Below, piece by piece: positions 1 to 11,001 of a stretch of DNA of 42,000 nucleotides; within the stretch, counting starts at the first letter, position 1, and each line of letters opens with the position of its first letter. The DNA is from Chrysomallon squamiferum. Its lineage: Eukaryota > Mollusca > Gastropoda > Neomphalida > Peltospiridae. The DNA is taken from the NCBI GenBank assembly GCA_012295275.1, contig CM022671.1, positions 26,383,322 to 26,425,321 of the forward strand, in the 5' to 3' direction. The notes beneath the pieces were generated by a model. The model did no database searches and was not told where the DNA came from. It saw only the letters and a program-made list of their open reading frames with translations. Both the position numbers and the translations under genes were made by a program.

Positions 1-400
1 TGAGATTTGAATAACATTAACTGCTGACAGCAGTCCTAAATTCCGGCAAATAATAACTAATGATAAACCTTTCACTGAATAATAATTTACCTTAATTCAC
101 TTTAACTAATGACCAGCATTAAATCACCTTTATTTAGAGACATACATTTAGAGTTACACAAGTAGGAGTAAGTCACTTTTAATTAAAACATACAGTATGT
201 TAAACAAGCAGGATTAAGTCATTTTAATTAAAGACAGTTTTTTAATTGACAGTCTATTAATTTCTGTTTTATATTAAGTTATAAGGTACATAATAAATAA
301 TAATATCATTCAAAATGTATGAAAAATAATTTTGCATTTAAAAAAATGGATTGCACATGCTATTAATTGTAACCAAGATAAATAAAGTATATTACAGATA

Positions 401-700
401 CTGGACCAATTATCCAGCGTCCTGAAATCCAGAGAACCAGAAGTTTCATAGTTCGCGCGCACAGGTGTTGTCCTCATCAGACCGGAACAACTCTTTCAAA
501 CCATGTGGCGTTCATTCACTTGCTGAATTGTTTACATGTCGAGTCGCCACAGTTGTGTATTGTCAGTTTTCTTTATATTTTTAATTTTAAAATGTTTGTT
601 CCTAATTATTTACGTATTTAGATGCCTTGGCACCAGAAAACCAGAAAATCCAGAAATTCAGAATGCCTCAGGACCCAAGGAGTCCAGATAATTGGTCTGG
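401..700. mobile_element. Pogo/Tigger-like MITE, array unit 1
   Basis: A 300-bp element with terminal inverted repeats, CTGGACCAATTATCCAG at the left and the reverse complement of CCAGACCAATTATCTGG at the right, flanked by TA on both sides. TA target duplication and CCAG/ATCCAG-rich ends are typical of Tc1/mariner-pogo MITEs; the family name is inference. It has no coding capacity. Confidence 0.7.
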
Positions 701-1174
701 TACCTTTATGTGTTTGTGCTGATGTCAATAGATAAATAATAACTGGTTATTTGTTCTAAAATGAAAATGTCTATTAATAGATTATAGCAACATACTGCAC
801 TTGCTCTCTATATATTTATTCATAATTAAAAATGTTGATTTTGCTATTTATTTATTGTTATTGTTGATGTTGCTGCTTTTGCTGCTATCGTTGTTATAAA
901 TGAAACCTATCACAATTAGAATTCACACAACTATCAATGAATGATGCTGAATGATCAGATATGCAGAGACAGTAATGGTAACTCACAGAACCCAGCTACT
1001 GATAATTCAGCAATTATTACCAGTCTTTCTCTCTGTAATTAAATTATTTATTTCAACAGGTTAAAATAAATACAGACTTTATGTCCCCATGTATAACAAT
1101 GGTTAAAAAAAGGGGAAAACAGGTTAATTAAAAACAGACAATGATAAAAATATTTAATAAAACATAATTCATAC

Positions 1175-1280
1175 TCCACATTCATAGCATTTGCTTTTCT
1201 TTGTAAACTATCTTCTTGATAAATTCTGTTGTTCCTCCATTGTCTTTAGCAATACTACAGCGAATTGTTCTTTCAAACAT
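1175..1280 (-). pseudogene. Broken copy of ZCRB1 exon 3 (array unit 1)
   Basis: On the minus strand this copy still encodes LFERTI-like and KDNG residues, but it is damaged. The acceptor TTTTGTAG has become TTTTGTGG. One base is missing just inside the exon (ATGTTTG for ATTGTTTG). Two bases are missing before AAAAGCAAATGC, which shifts the zinc-knuckle residues out of frame. The donor GGA/GTATGA is intact. The same lesions occur in the unit 3 copy, so they predate the last duplication. Confidence 0.85.
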
Positions 1281-1866
1281 CCACAAAATGTAAAAACTAA
1301 AAAAAACTTGAGCAACAAACATTTAATTTTAAATATATAATATTAATACTGAATAAAAGAACCAAGCCACATGCTGAGTACAAACAGAAAAGATGGAAGT
1401 ACAGTTATGCATTATTTTGCTTCTAAGGACATTGCCCTTTAGGATAATGTTTTTTCCACCTATTCTAGTGAGATCTGAATAACATTAACTACTAACAGAA
1501 GTCCTAAATTCCGGCAAATAATAACTAATGATAAACCTTTCACTGAATAATAATTTACCTTAATTCACTTTAACTAATGACCAGCATTAAATCACCTTTA
1601 ATTAGAGACATACAGTAAGTTACACAAGTAGGAGTAAGTCACTTTTAATTAAAACATACAGTATGTTAAACAAGCAGGATTAAGTCATTTTAATTAAAGA
1701 CAGTTTTTTAATTGACAGTCTATTAATTTCTGTTTTATATTAAGTTATAAGGTACATAATAAATAATAATATCATTCAAAATGTATGAAAAATAATTTTG
1801 CATTTAAAAAAATGGATTGCACATGCTATTAATTGTAACCAAGATAAATAAAGTATATTACAGATA

Positions 1867-2166
1867 CTGGACCAATTATCCAGCGTCCTGAAATCCAGAA
1901 AAACAGAAGTTTCATAGTTCGCGCGCACAGGTGTTGTCCTCATCAGACCGGAACAACTCTTTCAAGCCATGTGGCGTTCATTCACTTGCTGAATTGTTTA
2001 CATGTCGAGTCGCCACAGTTGTGTATTGTCAGTTTTCTTTATGTTTTTAATTTTAAAATGTTTGTGCCTAATTATTTACGTATTTAGATGCCTTGGCACC
2101 AGAAAACCAGAAAATCCAGAAGTTCAGAATGCCACAGGACCCAAGGAGTCCAGATAATTGGTCCGG
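1867..2166. mobile_element. Pogo/Tigger-like MITE, array unit 2
   Basis: Same element at the same place in the unit, with TA flanks and ends CTGGACCAATTATCC and ATAATTGGTCCGG. It was copied with the unit rather than inserted independently. Confidence 0.7.
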
Positions 2167-2625
2167 TACCTTTATGTCTTTGTGCTGATGTCAACAGATA
2201 AATAATAACTGGTTATTTTTTCTAAAATGAAAATGGCTATTAATAGATTATAGCAACATACTGCACTTGCTCTCTATATATTTATTCATAATTAAAAATG
2301 TTGATTTTGCTATTTATTTATTGTTATTGGTGATGTTGGTGCTCCTGCTGCTACTGTTGACATAAATGAAACCCATCACAGATGGTTAGAATATCAATGA
2401 ATGATGCCGAATGATCAGATATGCAAAGACAGTAATGGTAACTCACAGAACCCAGCTACTGATAATTCAACAATTATTACCAGTCTTTCGTTCTGTAATT
2501 AAATTATTTATTTCAACAGGTTAAAATAAATACAGACTTTATGTCCCCATGTATAACAATGGTTAAAAAAAGGGAAAACAGGTTAATTAAAAAGATAAAA
2601 ATATTTAATAAAAAATAATTCATAC

Positions 2626-2734
2626 TCCACATTCATAGCATTTGCTTTTGACTTTGTAAACTATCTTCTTGATAAATTCTGTTGTTGTTCCATTGTCTTT
2701 AGGAATACTACAGTGAATTGTTCTTTCAAACAAT
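2626..2734 (-). CDS. Intact duplicate of ZCRB1 exon 3, possible alternative exon
   Basis: This copy has a usable acceptor (TTTTGTAG), a donor (GGA/GTATGA), the same 109-nt length as the best copy, and an open frame. It encodes [15 protein letters not shown]...SKCYECG, the end of the RRM and the first cysteine pair of the CCHC knuckle. It differs from the 5821-5929 copy at five bases, all changing amino acids (A to P, R to T, K to I, I to V, D to V). Because 109 is not a multiple of three, the two copies cannot both be included without a frameshift. It could only replace the other copy, or be an unused pseudo-exon. Use in mRNA is unproven. Confidence 0.5.
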
Positions 2735-3322
2735 CTACAAAATGTATAAAAAACAAAAAAACATGAACAAACATTTAATTTTAAATATATAATATTAATA
2801 CACTGTGTGAGAGAACCATGCCACATGCTGAGTACAATCAGAAAAGATGGAAGTTCAGTTATGTAATATTTTGCTTCTAAGGACATTGCCCTTTAGGATA
2901 ATGTTTTTTCCACCTATTCCAGTGAGATCTGAATAACATTAACTGCTGACAGTAGTCCTGAATTCCTGCAATTAATATCTAATGACAGACCTTTCACTGA
3001 ATAATAATTGACCTTAATTCACCTTAATTAATGACCAGCATTAAATCACCTTTAATTAGAGACATACATTTAGAGACATACAAGTAGGAGTAAGTTACTT
3101 TTCATCAAAACATACAGTAAGTTAAACAAGTAGGAGTAAATCATTTTAATTAAAGACAGTTTTTTAATTGACAGTCTATTAATTTCTATTTTATATTAAG
3201 TTATAGGTTACATAATAAATAATGTTATCATTCAAAATGTATGAAAAATAATTTTGTATATAAAAAAATGGATTGCACATGCTATTAATTGTAACCAAGA
3301 TAAATAAAGTATATTACAGATA

Positions 3323-3621
3323 CTGGACCAATTATCCAGCGTCCTGAAATCCAGAAAACTAGAAGTTTCATAGTTCGCGCGCACAGGTGTTGTCCTCATC
3401 AGACCGGAACAACTCTTTCAAACCATGTGGCGTTCATTCACTTGCTGAATTGTTTACATGTCGAGTCGCCACAGTTGTGTATTGTCAGTTTCTTTATGTT
3501 TTTAATTTTAAAATGTTTGTGCCTAATTATTTACGTATTTAGATGCCTTGGCACCAGAAAACCAGAAAATCCAGAAATTCAGAATGCCTCAGGACCCAAG
3601 GAGTCCAGATAATTGGTCCGG
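3323..3621. mobile_element. Pogo/Tigger-like MITE, array unit 3
   Basis: Same element, 299 bp, with TA flanks. A 61-codon open frame lies inside it, but the other copies do not keep that frame, so it is not a gene. Confidence 0.7.
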
Positions 3622-4093
3622 TACCTTTATGTGTTTGTGCTGATGTCAATAGATAAATAATAACTGGTTATTTTTTCTAAAATGAAAATGGCTATTAATA
3701 GATTATAGCAACATACTGCACTTGCTCTCTATATTTATTCATAATTAAAAATGTTGATTTTGCTATTTATTTATTGTTATTGTTGATGTTGCTGCTTTTG
3801 CTGCTATCGTTGTTATAAATGAAACCTATCACAATTAGAATTCACACAACTATCAATGAATGATGCTGAATGATCAGATATACAGAGACAGTAATGGTAA
3901 CTCACAGAACCCAGCTACTGATAATTCAACAATTATTACCAGTCTTTCGTTCGCTAAATAAATTATTTATTTCAACAGGTTAAAATAAATACAGACTTTA
4001 TGTCCCCATGTATAACAATGGTTAAAAAAAAGGGAAAACAGGTTAATTAAAAACAGACAATGATAAAAATATTTAATAAAACATAATTCATAC

Positions 4094-4199
4094 TCCACAT
4101 TCATAGCATTTGCTTTTCTTTGTAAACTATCTTCTTGATAAATTCTGTTGTTCCTCCATTGTCTTTAGCAATACTACAGCGAATTGTTCTTTCAAACAT
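4094..4199 (-). pseudogene. Broken copy of ZCRB1 exon 3 (array unit 3)
   Basis: It carries the same defects as the unit 1 copy: acceptor AG changed to GG, a one-base loss at the 5' edge and a two-base loss before the cysteine pair. It could not be spliced in or translated in frame. Confidence 0.85.
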
Positions 4200-4522
4200 C
4201 CACAAAATGTAAAAAAAAGAAAAGAATTTGAACAACAATTTAATTTTAAATATATAATATTAATACTGAATAAAAGAACCAAGCCACATGCTGAGTACAA
4301 ACAGAAAAGATGGAAGTACAGTTATGCATTATTTTGCTTCTAAGGACATTGCCCTTTAGGATAATGTTTTTTCCACCTATTCTAGTGAGATCTGAATAAC
4401 ATTAACTGCTGACAGTAGTCCTGAATTCCTGCAATTAATATCTAATGATAAACCTTTCACTGAATAATAATTTACCTTAATTCACCTTAATTAATGACCA
4501 GCATTAAATCACCTTTAATTAG

Positions 4523-4886
4523 AGACATACAGTAAGTTACACAAGTAGGAGTAAGTCACTTTTAATTAAAACATACAGTAAGTTACACAAGTAGGATTAA
4601 GTCACTTTAATTAAAACATACAGTAAGTTACACAAGTAGGATTAAGTCACTTTAATTAAAACATACAGTAAGTTACACAAGTAGGATTAAGTCACTTTTA
4701 ATTAAAACATACAGTAAGTTACACAAGTAGGATTAAGTCACTTTAATTAAAACATACAGTAAGTTACACAAGTAGGATTAAGTCACTTTAATTAAAACAT
4801 ACAGTAAGTTACACAAGTAGGATTAAGTCACTTTTAATTAAAACATACAGTAAGTTACACAAGTAGGATTAAGTCACTTTAATTAA
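4523..4886. repeat. 45/46-bp minisatellite expanded in unit 4
   Basis: About eight tandem copies of ACATACAGTAAGTTACACAA followed by GTAGGATTAAGTCACTTTTAATTAAA. The other units hold only one or two. The T-run after CAC cycles 4,3,3,4,3,3,4,3, so the array is a repeat of a three-copy block of about 136 bp. Successive copies are near-identical, which implies recent expansion. Confidence 0.92.
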
Positions 4887-5055
4887 AGACAGTTTTTTAA
4901 TTGACAGTCTATTAATTTCTGTTTTATATTATGTTATAAGGTACATAATAAATAATAATATCATTCAAAATGTATGAAAATTAATTTTGCATTTAAGAAA
5001 ATGGATTGCACATGCTATTATTTGTAACCAAGATAAATAAAGTATATTACAGATA

Positions 5056-5355
5056 CTGGACCAATTATCCAGCGTCCTGAAATCCAGAAAACCAGAAGTT
5101 TCATAGTTCGCACGCACAGGTGTTGTCCTCATCAGACCGGAACAACTCTTTCAAACCATGTCGGGTTCATTCACTTGCTGAATTGTTTACATGTTGAGTC
5201 GCCACAGTTGTGTATTGTCAGTTTTCTTTATGTTTTTAATTTTAAAATGTTTGTTCCTAATTATTTACGTATTTAGATGCCTTGGCACCAGAAAACCAAA
5301 ATATCCTGAAATTCAGAATGCCTCAGGACCCAAGGAGTCCAGATAATTGGTCCGG
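5056..5355. mobile_element. Pogo/Tigger-like MITE, array unit 4
   Basis: Same element, 300 bp, TA-flanked, with a few substitutions. One is the loss of a CpG in the GTTCGCGCGCAC segment, which reads GTTCGCACGCAC here. Confidence 0.7.
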
Positions 5356-5820
5356 TACCTTTATGTCTTTGTGCTGATGTCAACAGATAAATAATAACTG
5401 GTTATTTTTTTCTAAAATGAAAATGGCTATTAACATACTGCACTTGCTCTCTATATATTTATTCATAATTAAAAATGTTGATTTTGCTATTTATTTATTG
5501 TTATTGGTGATGTTGGTGCTGGTGCTGCTATTGTTGATATAAATGAAACCCACCATAGATGGTTACAATTCACACAACTATCAATGAATGATGCCGAATG
5601 ATCAGATATGCAAAGACAGTAATGGTAACTCACAGAACCCAGCTACTGATAATTCAACAATTATTACCAGTCTTTCGTTCTGTAATTAAATTATTTATTT
5701 CAACAGGTTAAAATAAATACAGACTTTATGTCCCCATGTATAACAATGGTTACAAAAAGGGAAAACAGGTTAATTAAAAACAGACAATGATAAAAATATT
5801 TAATAAAAAATAATTCATAC

Positions 5821-7136
5821 TCCACATTCATAGCATTTGCTTTTGTCTTTGTAAATTTTCTTCTTGATAAATTCTGTTGTTCTTCCATTGTCTTTAGCAA
5901 TACTACAGTGAATTGTTCTTTCAAACAATCTACAAAGTGTAAAAAAAAAAAAAAAAAAAAATTGAACAACAAACATTTAATTTTAAATATATAATATTAA
6001 TACTGTGTAAAAGAACCAAGCCACATGCTGAGTACAAACAGAAAAGATGGAAGTACAGTTATGTATTATTTTTCTTCTAAGGACGTTGCCCTTTAGGAGT
6101 GACATCTGAATAACATTAACTGCTGACAGTAGTCCTAAATTCCTGCAATTAATAACTAATGATAAACCTTTCACTGAATAATAATTTACCTTAATTCACT
6201 TTAGTTAATGACCAGCATTAAATGGAATAAGTCATTTTAATTAAAGGCAGTTTTACTCCTTTAAACAGTTTAGTTAACTAGAGTATTTACACCTCTGTGG
6301 TGTTCACTGCTTTATGTGCAGATTCTTTTTCCACAAACATGATGAAGGCAACTCCCTTACTTCTGTGTTTGTCATCTTGCAATATTGTTACCCTAAAACA
6401 AAGAGAAGTAAAATGAAAATATTTATAAAAATTCTAAAATTAACTTTAAAATAGTTGTTATTGGAGGTTTTAAATCTGAAAAAGAAATATTGTAATGGTA
6501 TCTTAATTTGTATTCATAATCATTTATATAAAAAAAATATATGTTGTTTGAAATTAAATTCTTAAAATGTTCATCAAACCATTGTAACATTAATTTTAAT
6601 ACTGGACACATCTTTTTTATTTTTAGGAAAACAGAATAATTAAACACTGCCATTTCACTCATTTATAACTTAATTTTTAAACCCAGTGTAAAAAATAATA
6701 TGAACGCGAATCATTCATTTTAAATAAATAATATTAATGCAATGTGTATAACAACTATGTCACATGCAGGGTACAAGCAGAAAAGATGGAATATCAGTTG
6801 TTCATTACTTTGTTCCTAAGGACATTGCCCTTTAGCATGAAGCTATTTCCACATGGATAGGTATTTTTTAACTGCACACTTTTCCTGTTCTACTTCATTA
6901 TTAATTGAGATTCAACGGCAAAAATTAAAAAATAATTTTAAAAAATGCATATTATACTTAAACAATTTATTCATATTGCGAAAGGTACATTTGAATTGTA
7001 TTATCATCTTTTGAAAATATTACTTTCCAATAGCTCCATACTTCTGGAATATCTTGTGCATGTCATTGTTGGTTAGAGAAAATGGCAGGTTGGAAACGTA
7101 GATGGTACTTTTTCTTGGTGCTAGTTTACCACTCAT
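5821..7136 (-). CDS. ZCRB1: ZCRB1-like RRM and CCHC zinc-knuckle protein (5' part)
   Basis: Three coding exons join in frame: 7136-7024, 6392-6291 and 5929-5821, giving 108 residues. Junctions are AA/GTAATA to TTTTAG/G (phase 2), GT/GTAAAT to TTTGTAG/A (phase 2) and a phase-0 donor GGA/GTATGA. The start ATG sits just inside an exon whose acceptor, TTTACAG at 7150, implies an upstream untranslated exon. RNP2 is IYVSNL (residues 12-17), RNP1 is KGVAFIMF (50-57), and the end reads DKSKCYECG, the first half of a CCHC knuckle. This order matches ZCRB1 (U11/U12-31K), a nuclear minor-spliceosome protein of about 217 residues in human. The loop before LFERT is about two residues shorter than in human. 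The rest of the knuckle and the basic tail must lie left of position 1, beyond the exon-3 array. The exon-3 acceptor is preceded by a 21-base T tract. Confidence 0.88.
6670..6860. repeat. Decayed copy of the segment upstream of exon 3
   Basis: This stretch of the intron between exons 1 and 2 (ATAATATTAATGCAATGTGTA, CACATGCAGGGTACAAGCAG, AAGGACATTGCCCTTTAG) matches 5965-6095 and its counterparts in the array. Homology stops where exon 3 would begin. It is older and more diverged than the array, so duplication of this part of the gene has happened more than once. Confidence 0.6.
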
Positions 7137-7149
7137 CACAGAAACAAAT

Positions 7150-8146
7150 CTGTAAATATTTGTTGTTAATGAAAAATAATCAACAACGATGAAGACAAAT
7201 ATGAATAAATATAATCAATTATTTTTAAATATTTAAATGCTGTTTTTAATACCTGTTTAAGAAATAATTATAATTTTAAAGGTTTTTTTATTTTAAATAT
7301 TAATAAAAATACACTTATTAATTTCTGATACATGATTTATTCAGTCTTTTATTATTATTTTTTTTTTGGAAGACAACTTTAAACAAATGTATACAAAACA
7401 ATTTTAATAATATTATTATTTTATTATTTTGTTTTAAAGGTTTTTAGGCCCTTTGATATTTAAATTTATAGGACTAACTATAACTGATTAATTAAGTAAA
7501 AGTATTTATTTAAACTAGTTTCAATAATAAAAATGTTCACGGAAAATCTGTGATTAAGTAAGATGTCTGATATACAAATAAACTAAAACATTCGTTGGCA
7601 TGGAAATTAATTACAAATTATTTTAGTTGAAGTTATAACCATAGATGCTGGTAGCTTAGCAGCTTATGAATTTTCTGAACACAATATAAAAATATGTGGC
7701 ATTAAAGATCAGATATACTAATCAACTATAAATATCATAACAGGTCTGGTGGCATGGAAACTAAATAGAGAAAAATAACAGAAAATTCTCTTAGTTACAA
7801 GAAAATTGATACAGAAAGCTTAACAACCATTAGTCTGGCATAAAAACCTTGCTGTCATCTATTTTTGACGAAATTTTTTATGAAAATTTTATTCTTCAAA
7901 TGTTTTAGCAAACATTTTCAATATGGATTGATTAAGATTATGGAAATAGGATAAATAATACACATTAATTCAAAAACTGAAACACTAAAATAAATATGTT
8001 TCTCAATTATTCTGTTTTATTATGTAATACACTTTTTATCAGTATCTTATATATAATATAGATTAGATGTTGAGAAATATATATCAGCTATTTAAATTTT
8101 TAAAGTGCACACCATAATTACACGACCGTCTTACACCCTTACTTCA

Positions 8147-8235
<89 letters not shown>

Positions 8236-9220
8236 AATCAATGAATAATATTCAATTCTGACCCATTAAATTTAAACTGACGAGTATTCCAGTGGAATTT
8301 TGACAGGTCGCCGAGATTAAATTTTACTATTTTGAGAATAGATTGAGAATCCTTTATCCGAAATCTTGGGGATACTGGAATATATGGAAATAGTCTGCGA
8401 ACACGATCTAAGTCTAAATACGAATTCTATTTATATTTCATATACAACTCATACAAATTCATTACAAACAGTCTACAATATAATGAATATTTAAATATTT
8501 TTGTGGATAACGGATGCTCAATCTGAATTGTGATTTTGTACTTACTATTATTAAATTGGTGGTAATAAACATCTTTATTGTCTCTAGAAAGTACCGCAAC
8601 GAAACGTTAATGTATATCACAAATTTTATGACAATTCTTCTCTTTTTTTTTCATGACTGTATTTCACATGTGTTGAACTGGGTACTTTTTTATTTCACAC
8701 TTTCAATGTAAAATTAATAATAGTCTATTTAAAGTATTTAATTACTTGAATTGCTGTTTGGGGTTTGTCTCGCTATTGACATTGCAAATAATAATAATAA
8801 TAATAATTTTTTTAAACATACACAGTCCTGTTTTGAACAATGTGTTCTCAGTTTGCACATTAGTATAAAGACATTGTTCATGGTTTAATATTATACACTG
8901 TAATTAATTTTCAGATTTAAACACAAGCAGTGAAATAACAATAATGTCTTATCAGACAAAATGCTGTGGCGATAGTCTGCATGTTCTTGTGTTTCATTGC
9001 TTGGAAATAATAATTTAAAAAATTAATAACATGTATTAAATTTTATACCCTTTGAAAGTAACAATTATGCTTATTTTACATTTTCTATTTTTATTAATAT
9101 TATTTTAAATTTATTAATCTGTTTGTTTATTTATTTATTTAATTTGAGAAAAGTGTTTATATTGTTTGGCTTATGGTACTGAATAACTTGTTTTTTGTAT
9201 ATCAGTGGCACCAGTGCCAT
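7150..9220. other. Non-coding stretch upstream of ZCRB1
   Basis: AT-rich sequence with no exon I can support. It should contain the 5' untranslated exon and promoter of ZCRB1, but no clear signal fixes them. A dinucleotide tract lies within it. Confidence 0.6.
8153..8234. repeat. Compound (TG)n(AG)n microsatellite
   Basis: About 18 TG repeats run directly into about 23 AG repeats without interruption. Confidence 0.97.
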
Positions 9221-10127
9221 GACAGTCTGTTAATTTCTATTTTATATTAAGTTATAGGGTACATAATAAATAATTTTATCATTCAAAATGTATGAAAAAT
9301 AGTTTTGCATATAAAAAATGGATTGCACATGCTATTAATTGTAACCAAGATAAATAAAATATATTACAGATTCAGGACCAATTATCCAGCGTCCTGAAAT
9401 CCAGAAAGACCAGAAAGTCAGAAATATTTTTCCTCGATGCTATTTTCATAGTTCGCGCGCACAGGTGTTGTCCTCATCAGACCAGAACAACTCTTTCAAG
9501 CCATGTGGCATTCATTCACTTGCCGCATTGTTTACATGTTATGTATAATCAATTTTGTTTATATTTTTAATTTTAAAATATTTTTGCCTAATTATTTACA
9601 TATACAGATGCCTTGGTACCAGAAAACCAGAAAATCCAGAAATCCGGAATGCCTCAGGCCCCAAGGAGTCCAGATAATTGGTCCGGTACCTTTATGTCTT
9701 TGTGCTGATGTCAATAGATTAGTAATAACAGGTTATTTTTTTCTAAAATGAAAATGGCTATTAATAGATTATAGCAACATACTGCACTTGCTTTCTATAT
9801 ATTTATTCATAATTAAAAATGTTGATTTTTGCTATTTATTTATTGTTATTGGTGATGCTATTGTTGATATAAATGAAACCCATCACAGATGGTTAGAATT
9901 CACACAACTATCAATGAATGATGCCGAATGATCAGATATGCAAAGACAGTAATGGTAACTCACAGAACCCAGCTACAGATAATTCAACAATTATTACCAG
10001 TCTTTGATTATGTAATTAAATTATTTATTTCAACAGGTTAAAATAAATACAGACTTTATGTCCCCATGTATAACAATAGTTAGAAAAAAGGGAAAACAGG
10101 TTAATTAAAAACAGACAATGATAAAAA
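9221..10127. repeat. Isolated copy of the array core, without the exon
   Basis: Homology to the array units runs from GACAGTCTGTTAATTTC to ACAGACAATGATAAAAA, including the nested MITE. It stops just short of where exon 3 starts in the units. It is more diverged than the array copies. The two ends are weakly inverted (CAGTCTGTTAATT against TTGTCTGTTTTTAATT), so this core may itself be a mobile element that landed in ZCRB1 and was later amplified with its exon. Confidence 0.8.
9373..9686. mobile_element. Pogo/Tigger-like MITE in the isolated repeat copy
   Basis: A diverged 314-bp copy with ends CAGGACCAATTATCC and ATAATTGGTCCGG. The left flanking TA is TT here. A short insertion near the left end (AAGTCAGAAATATTTTTCCT) accounts for much of the extra length. 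Confidence 0.65.
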
Positions 10128-10570
10128 GTTTAAATTTTTCTTAAAATCTAACAATACCTTTTCAATTGTTCATATATTTAAAGGAAGAGGTATTTGAGAA
10201 GACACTGTTGATTGCACATTTGCAAGTTTCACTTCATCTCTTCTATGTTCAGTTTGTTCCTTTAGTTTTAACAGACAAAATACAGGTACCAGTCCACCCT
10301 GAACACAGTAATGTCACATCAACTGCAAAAGGCTTAAATTCTTAAATTTGGTAACTGTGTTATTTTATTGTTTAAACTTTTTATTAACAATCACAGGTCA
10401 CTCGGACCAAATAAAATAAAATATTAACTTGTATTTATAAGAAATCTTTTTGACCATTTAATTGTGCTGGCACAGGTACTCTTTAATAATAATTACAACA
10501 ATCTGTTGAAAACTCATTAGCTACAAATGTTTCCTTAATCATTTTCAGAGGCTTTAGAAATGGTCTAGAC
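10128..10570. other. Non-coding spacer
   Basis: AT-rich sequence between the isolated repeat copy and the hAT element. I see no exon or RNA gene. Confidence 0.5.
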
Positions 10571-10861
10571 CATAGGTTTTCAACATGGAGGTTGCCAGCC
10601 ATTTTTCTGGGAGTCGCGAGATCATTCTTGAGCGAGGGTTTGTTATGGCTTTTTTCAACTTGACTTGGAAGGAGGAATAAATAAAAATGTGTAGATAGCT
10701 TTGGGACCCGTTGTAGTGAATATAGATTCCTTTTGTTCTGTCTTTGGTTGATGAAAATATGGTAACCCTAGATATTACTGAATCAAAATTTTTAAAGGGG
10801 GTCATTGTCATATTGAGTTGCTTATAAGGGGTTGCAGTGTGAAAAAGGTTGAAAACTACTG
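10571..10861. mobile_element. hAT-type MITE with 8-bp target duplication
   Basis: A 291-bp element with imperfect terminal inverted repeats, CATAGGTTTTCAAC at the left and GTTGAAAACTACTG at the right. It is flanked by matching 8-mers (GTCTAGAC and ATCTAGAC). The ends resemble the CAGTGGTTCTCAACC ends of hAT/Charlie-type elements, and internal GGGGTTGCAGTGTGAAAAAGG fits that class. It has no transposase. The 128-codon open frame across it is incidental. Confidence 0.85.
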
Positions 10862-11001
10862 ATCTAGACAGATAGAAAGAAGTCTCTTTTATTGATTTGT
10901 TAAACACATTATTGCCAAAAATAATAATAAATATCATCAATGAAGTTAACTTTTTATTTCAGTTATTATTATTATTTCTTAAATTTTACATTTTGCTCAT
11001 T

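Larger units (their letters stand above)
1..6251. repeat. Tandem array of ~1.46-kb units carrying a ZCRB1 exon
   Basis: Units start at a recurring segment GAGATCTGAATAACATTAAC at about 1, 1469, 2923, 4386 and 6100 (the last is partial). Lengths are about 1468, 1454, 1463 and 1714 bp; the fourth is longer because an internal minisatellite has expanded. Every unit holds, in order, a 45-bp repeat zone, a 300-bp MITE, an AT-rich spacer and a copy of ZCRB1 exon 3 in minus orientation. Units 1 and 3 share diagnostic variants (GCTGCTTTTGCTGCTATCG and a damaged exon), while units 2 and 4 share others (GGTGATGTTGGTGCT), so the array looks like an A-B-A-B higher-order repeat made by duplicating a dimer. 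It lies inside ZCRB1, between its third exon and an unseen terminal exon. Confidence 0.93.

Noticed and set aside
4523-4886. Regular repeats resembling a CRISPR array
   Set aside because: The copies abut without distinct spacers, and the sequence is inside an intron of an animal gene. It is a minisatellite.
5700-5972. 90-codon minus-strand frame over ZCRB1 exon 3
   Set aside because: It reads the exon in the wrong frame. The spliced frame gives the conserved SKCYECG, and this one does not.
10554-10940. 128-codon minus-strand open frame
   Set aside because: It runs across the whole hAT MITE and has no protein-like composition.
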